7,629 nt of DNA from Fimbriimonas sp. (GTDB taxonomy: Bacteria; Armatimonadota; Fimbriimonadia; Fimbriimonadales; Fimbriimonadaceae), in NCBI GenBank assembly GCA_030447945.1, contig JAUJNV010000084.1, positions 1-7,629 of the forward strand, given 5' to 3'. The position numbers were made by a program, and so were the translations under genes. The notes under the pieces were generated by a model. It made no database searches, had not been told where the DNA came from, and was given only the letters and a program-made list of their open reading frames with translations. Shown here piece after piece: positions 5,762-7,629 of this stretch (position 1 is its first letter; every line of letters starts with the position of its first letter).

Positions 5762-7035
5762 GTCAGCACCTCCATCACCACCCTCTCCGCGCTCTCTAGC
5801 GCGCCCTCGATGAACCCCGTCCAGAGCGCCGTGTGCTCGCCCGCGAAGTGGACGCGCCCCTCGGGGGGCGCGATGTGCGGCATGTGCTCGAGGACGTAGC
5901 CGGGGGCGAGGTGGGAGAACGCCCCTCGGCAGTACGGGTCCGCGACCCAGTCGTGGAACCATCCCCGCTCGAACGTCTTCGCGGCCGGCGGGAAGAGCAG
6001 CGAGAGCTCGTAGAGCCCCTGCCGCACGGGATCGCCCGCCGCCAGCCACTTCGCCGCCTCGTCGCCGCAGATGTACGCGCAGAGGAGCGGGGCCTCGCCG
6101 AGGGCGGCGTCCCACGTCTGTTGGAGCGGTCCGTCGCACAGCAGGCTGCCGCCCCAGCCCCCCTCGTGCCACCACGCGCGGTCGAACTGCCAGACGATCT
6201 TCACGGCGCGCGACATGCGGCATGCTTCGACGGCGCAACGCTTTCCCACGGAGAGCGCGGGCTCGAAGATCACCCTCTCCAGGCACGGCGGCGGCAGAGT
6301 GAGCACGACCTTGTCCACCCGTGTCTGCCCGCTCTCGAAGCCCAGCGTTACGCCTCCGGCGTCCTGGCGCACCCGCCGCAGCTCACGCCCGAAGTGCGCC
6401 TCGGCCCGCAGCCCGCCGAGGACCCGCTCGCACAGCGACCGTGAGCCGCCGGGGATGCGGAAGGCACTCATGACGTCCCCCTCCCGGTCTAGGTAGTGCA
6501 GGTACCCCGCGAGCCAGCCCAGGAGCCCGATCCGCTCCGGGTCGTCCCCCTCGTCGGAGCGCGTGCGGGCGGTGACCCACCAGAGTCCCCGCTCGCTCTG
6601 GGTCTGCTCGCGCAGGAAATCGGCGAGGTTCTGCTCGTCCAGCTCGTCGGCGTGCTCGTTCTCCCACGGGGGCTCGCGCAGCCCGCGGCACATGTCGCGC
6701 GCGGCGCCCTCGACGCGCAGGTCGTCCTCGAGGGCGTCGCTCCAGAGGAGATCCTCGCGCACTTCGCGCCCTTTGTGAACGACCTTTGAGGGCCACGCCC
6801 CGCGCGGCTCCGGTTCCAGCCCGAACTCCCGCAGCAGCCCCAAGACGCGGTGATGGTCGGAGTCGATCCACTCGCCGCCCGCCTCGTAGAGCGCGCCGTT
6901 CCCCTCGTCGGCCCCGTGCAGCCGCCCGCCCGGCCGCCCCCGCGCCTCGAACAGCTCCACTTCCGCTCCCGCCCGCTCCAGCAGCATCGCGGTGCGGAGC
7001 CCCGCCGCCCCCAAGCCCACGACCCCGACCCTCAA
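5758..7035 (-). CDS. Flavin-containing amine oxidase (FAD-dependent)
   Basis: This 425-residue protein of the monoamine oxidase / L-amino-acid oxidase family would oxidise an amine with FAD, releasing an imine and hydrogen peroxide. The N-terminal FAD fold is complete: RVGVVGLGAAGL (2-13, GxGxxG), E30 in ELFEARGRPGGRLHG, then YEAGGEWID (50-58). The C-terminal FAD signature GRVHFAGEHTALWTGFIEG lies at 393-411 and is followed by an ALESAERV helix. There is no signal peptide or twin-arginine motif, so it is probably cytosolic. The start is a TTG at 7035 that forms a TTGA overlap with the upstream membrane gene and is placed two residues before the FAD-binding strand. AGGAGGA lies 12 bases upstream. 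The frame is open another ~100 codons upstream, but that part is the shadow of the membrane gene. Its stop overlaps the amidohydrolase start. The substrate is unknown. Confidence 0.93.
   Translation of the reverse strand: MRVGVVGLGAAGLRTAMLLERAGAEVELFEARGRPGGRLHGADEGNGALYEAGGEWIDSDHHRVLGLLREFGLEPEPRGAWPSKVVHKGREVREDLLWSDALEDDLRVEGAARDMCRGLREPPWENEHADELDEQNLADFLREQTQSERGLWWVTARTRSDEGDDPERIGLLGWLAGYLHYLDREGDVMSAFRIPGGSRSLCERVLGGLRAEAHFGRELRRVRQDAGGVTLGFESGQTRVDKVVLTLPPPCLERVIFEPALSVGKRCAVEACRMSRAVKIVWQFDRAWWHEGGWGGSLLCDGPLQQTWDAALGEAPLLCAYICGDEAAKWLAAGDPVRQGLYELSLLFPPAAKTFERGWFHDWVADPYCRGAFSHLAPGYVLEHMPHIAPPEGRVHFAGEHTALWTGFIEGALESAERVVMEVLT
5769..5773 (-). promoter_or_regulatory. Shine-Dalgarno sequence for the amidohydrolase TTG start
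   Basis: GGAGG on the minus strand ends seven bases before the TTG at 5761. It lies inside the last codons of the amine oxidase gene. It is the main reason for choosing this unusual start over any start further upstream. Confidence 0.75.
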
Positions 7036-7301
7036 CGCCCCTTCTTCTCCTCCTGCTGCCCCGCGCGCACGGCAAAGTCCGCGACGAGAAGGACGCCGGT
7101 GAGCACGGCGGCGGCGATGAAGAGAGGCTGTGGAGCGGCTGTCTTCAGCAGGTAGAGCGTGGCGCCGAACGCCAGAAACGCCCCGGAGAGCAGGAGCGCT
7201 GCCAGTCCTCGGGAGCGGATGCGGAGGAGGGTGAGCAGCGCCAGGACGGCGCAGAGGGCCATGGAGCCGGACAGGAAGAGTTCGAAGTCGGCGGAGCTCA
7301 T
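7032..7301 (-). CDS. Small membrane protein, three predicted helices, function unknown
   Basis: The product is an 89-residue hydrophobic protein that I do not recognise. Predicted helices lie at about residues 5-26 (FELFLSGSMALCAVLALLTLL), 32-52 (GLAALLLSGAFLAFGATLYLL) and 57-78 (PQPLFIAAAVLTGVLLVADFAV). It ends in a charged tail, GQQEEKKGR. The ATG at 7301 overlaps the upstream gene's stop as ATGA and has GGAGG eight bases before it; longer upstream frames only mirror the upstream gene. Its own stop overlaps the amine oxidase TTG start as TTGA. The coupling suggests production in step with the oxidase. It could anchor the enzyme, form part of a small transporter, or be unrelated to it. Confidence 0.8.
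   Translation of the reverse strand: MSSADFELFLSGSMALCAVLALLTLLRIRSRGLAALLLSGAFLAFGATLYLLKTAAPQPLFIAAAVLTGVLLVADFAVRAGQQEEKKGR
7048..7054 (-). promoter_or_regulatory. Shine-Dalgarno sequence for the amine oxidase TTG start
   Basis: AGGAGGA on the minus strand ends 12 bases before the TTG at 7035, which is longer than ideal. A second purine run, GAAGGGG (7044-7038), sits two bases before it. Together they support the overlapping TTG as the start. Confidence 0.6.
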
Positions 7302-7615
7302 GTTTCGGGCCTCCGTTCGCGCCCCTTCGGTTGCAGTTCGCCACGCTCTGCCTGATCGAGGAGTGCCTTGCATTTGAAGTAAAGGCGGCGCATGAAGAAG
7401 AAGTACAGGCCGCCCGCTATGCAAGCAGAAGAGACGCCCAAGGCCAAGGGCATCCCCAGTAGAGCCATTACGAAGAGCGGGACGGGCACTAGAAGCATTC
7501 CGTGAAACTCCGCCCTCCATGAGCGGCGACACCATGGATGCCAGATGAGGACCAGCGCGGACAGCCCGATCGTGGCCGCAACCCCGATCTGTAGCTCAGC
7601 CGAGGGCCAGCTCAC
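7298..7615 (-). CDS. Small membrane protein, function unknown, first visible gene of the operon
   Basis: The product is a 105-residue hydrophobic protein that I do not recognise. Likely helices lie at about residues 9-25 (QIGVAATIGLSALVLIW), 39-59 and 62-75 (SSACIAGGLYFFFM), followed by a basic, hydrophilic tail (KCKALLDQAERGELQPKGRERRPET). A short charged loop, CRRSWRAEF, separates the first two helices. The GTG at 7615 is the likely start, with TAGGGAG close before it, but the frame stays open to the window edge, so a longer N-terminus is possible. A TAG at 7623-7621 in another frame might end the preceding gene. Its stop overlaps the next start as ATGA. Having two small membrane genes in a row suggests that their products act together. 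Confidence 0.75.
   Translation of the reverse strand: MSWPSAELQIGVAATIGLSALVLIWHPWCRRSWRAEFHGMLLVPVPLFVMALLGMPLALGVSSACIAGGLYFFFMRRLYFKCKALLDQAERGELQPKGRERRPET
7310..7314 (-). promoter_or_regulatory. Shine-Dalgarno sequence for the 89-residue membrane protein
   Basis: GGAGG on the minus strand ends eight bases before the ATG at 7301, inside the end of the upstream gene. It fixes the start at the ATGA overlap. Confidence 0.75.
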
Positions 7616-7629
7616 GCTCCCTACTGCGG

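Noticed and set aside
4073..5899. Long open frames on the plus strand (279 and 314 codons) opposite the amidohydrolase
   Set aside because: They are complementary to a gene with recognisable catalytic motifs, they begin in a palindromic repeat or in mid-gene, and they read as low-complexity, arginine-rich or valine-rich peptides without motifs.
5762..6286. A 175-codon N-terminal extension of the amidohydrolase
   Set aside because: This part is the arginine-rich shadow of the amine oxidase gene in another frame. The TTG at 5761 with GGAGG upstream explains the start.
7036..7344. An N-terminal extension of the amine oxidase, or a separate domain ahead of the FAD motif
   Set aside because: It overlaps the 89-residue membrane gene in another frame and has no oxidase features. 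The FAD-binding strand begins two residues after the TTG at 7035.

Overview
The window is a GC-rich bacterial fragment of dense, short-spaced genes. Its intergenic gaps carry several families of palindromic and short tandem repeats. No phage, plasmid, transposase, CRISPR, rRNA or tRNA signal was found. The gene set (PAQR/hemolysin III membrane protein, TIM-barrel sugar isomerase, HAD phosphatase, YtcJ-type amidohydrolase, flavin amine oxidase), the repeats, and the use of TTG and GTG starts would fit an environmental lineage such as Armatimonadota/Fimbriimonadia. That placement is a low-confidence guess from style, not from a marker gene.

Layout, plus strand, 1-3995. Bases 1-61 do not look genomic: 28-61 matches the Illumina TruSeq index-adapter sequence at 29 of 34 positions. 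Genomic sequence then starts inside the ATPase domain of a sensor histidine kinase (to 418). A gap with a 26-bp inverted repeat follows. Next come a small secreted C2-like protein (676-1173), a hairpin, a hemolysin III/TrhA-like membrane protein (about 1352-2080), and a gap with three different microsatellite-like tracts. A 55-codon small ORF (2226-2393) overlaps the start of a sugar phosphate isomerase/epimerase (2390-3157) by ATGA. A G-skewed gap then leads to a HAD-family phosphatase/phosphoglucomutase (3318-3995).

A 34-bp imperfect inverted repeat (3995-4101) lies between the two convergent transcription units and is the obvious candidate for a bidirectional terminator.

Layout, minus strand, 7629-4115. 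Four genes form a tightly coupled operon, read right to left: a small membrane protein (7298-7615), a second small membrane protein (7032-7301), a flavin amine oxidase (5758-7035) and a YtcJ-like amidohydrolase (4115-5761). Every junction is a 4-base stop/start overlap (ATGA, TTGA, TTGA), with Shine-Dalgarno-like sequences just upstream. The operon looks like a catabolic or amine/amide-processing unit with membrane partners, but its substrate cannot be read from the sequence.

The amidohydrolase carries two oddities. Two copies of a palindromic repeat have been absorbed in frame near its N-terminus, adding about 50 residues before the metal-binding HxH motif. In its middle, a 114-nt stretch is read in the wrong frame because of a +1 and a -1 change that cancel. 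The other frame there restores family-like sequence.
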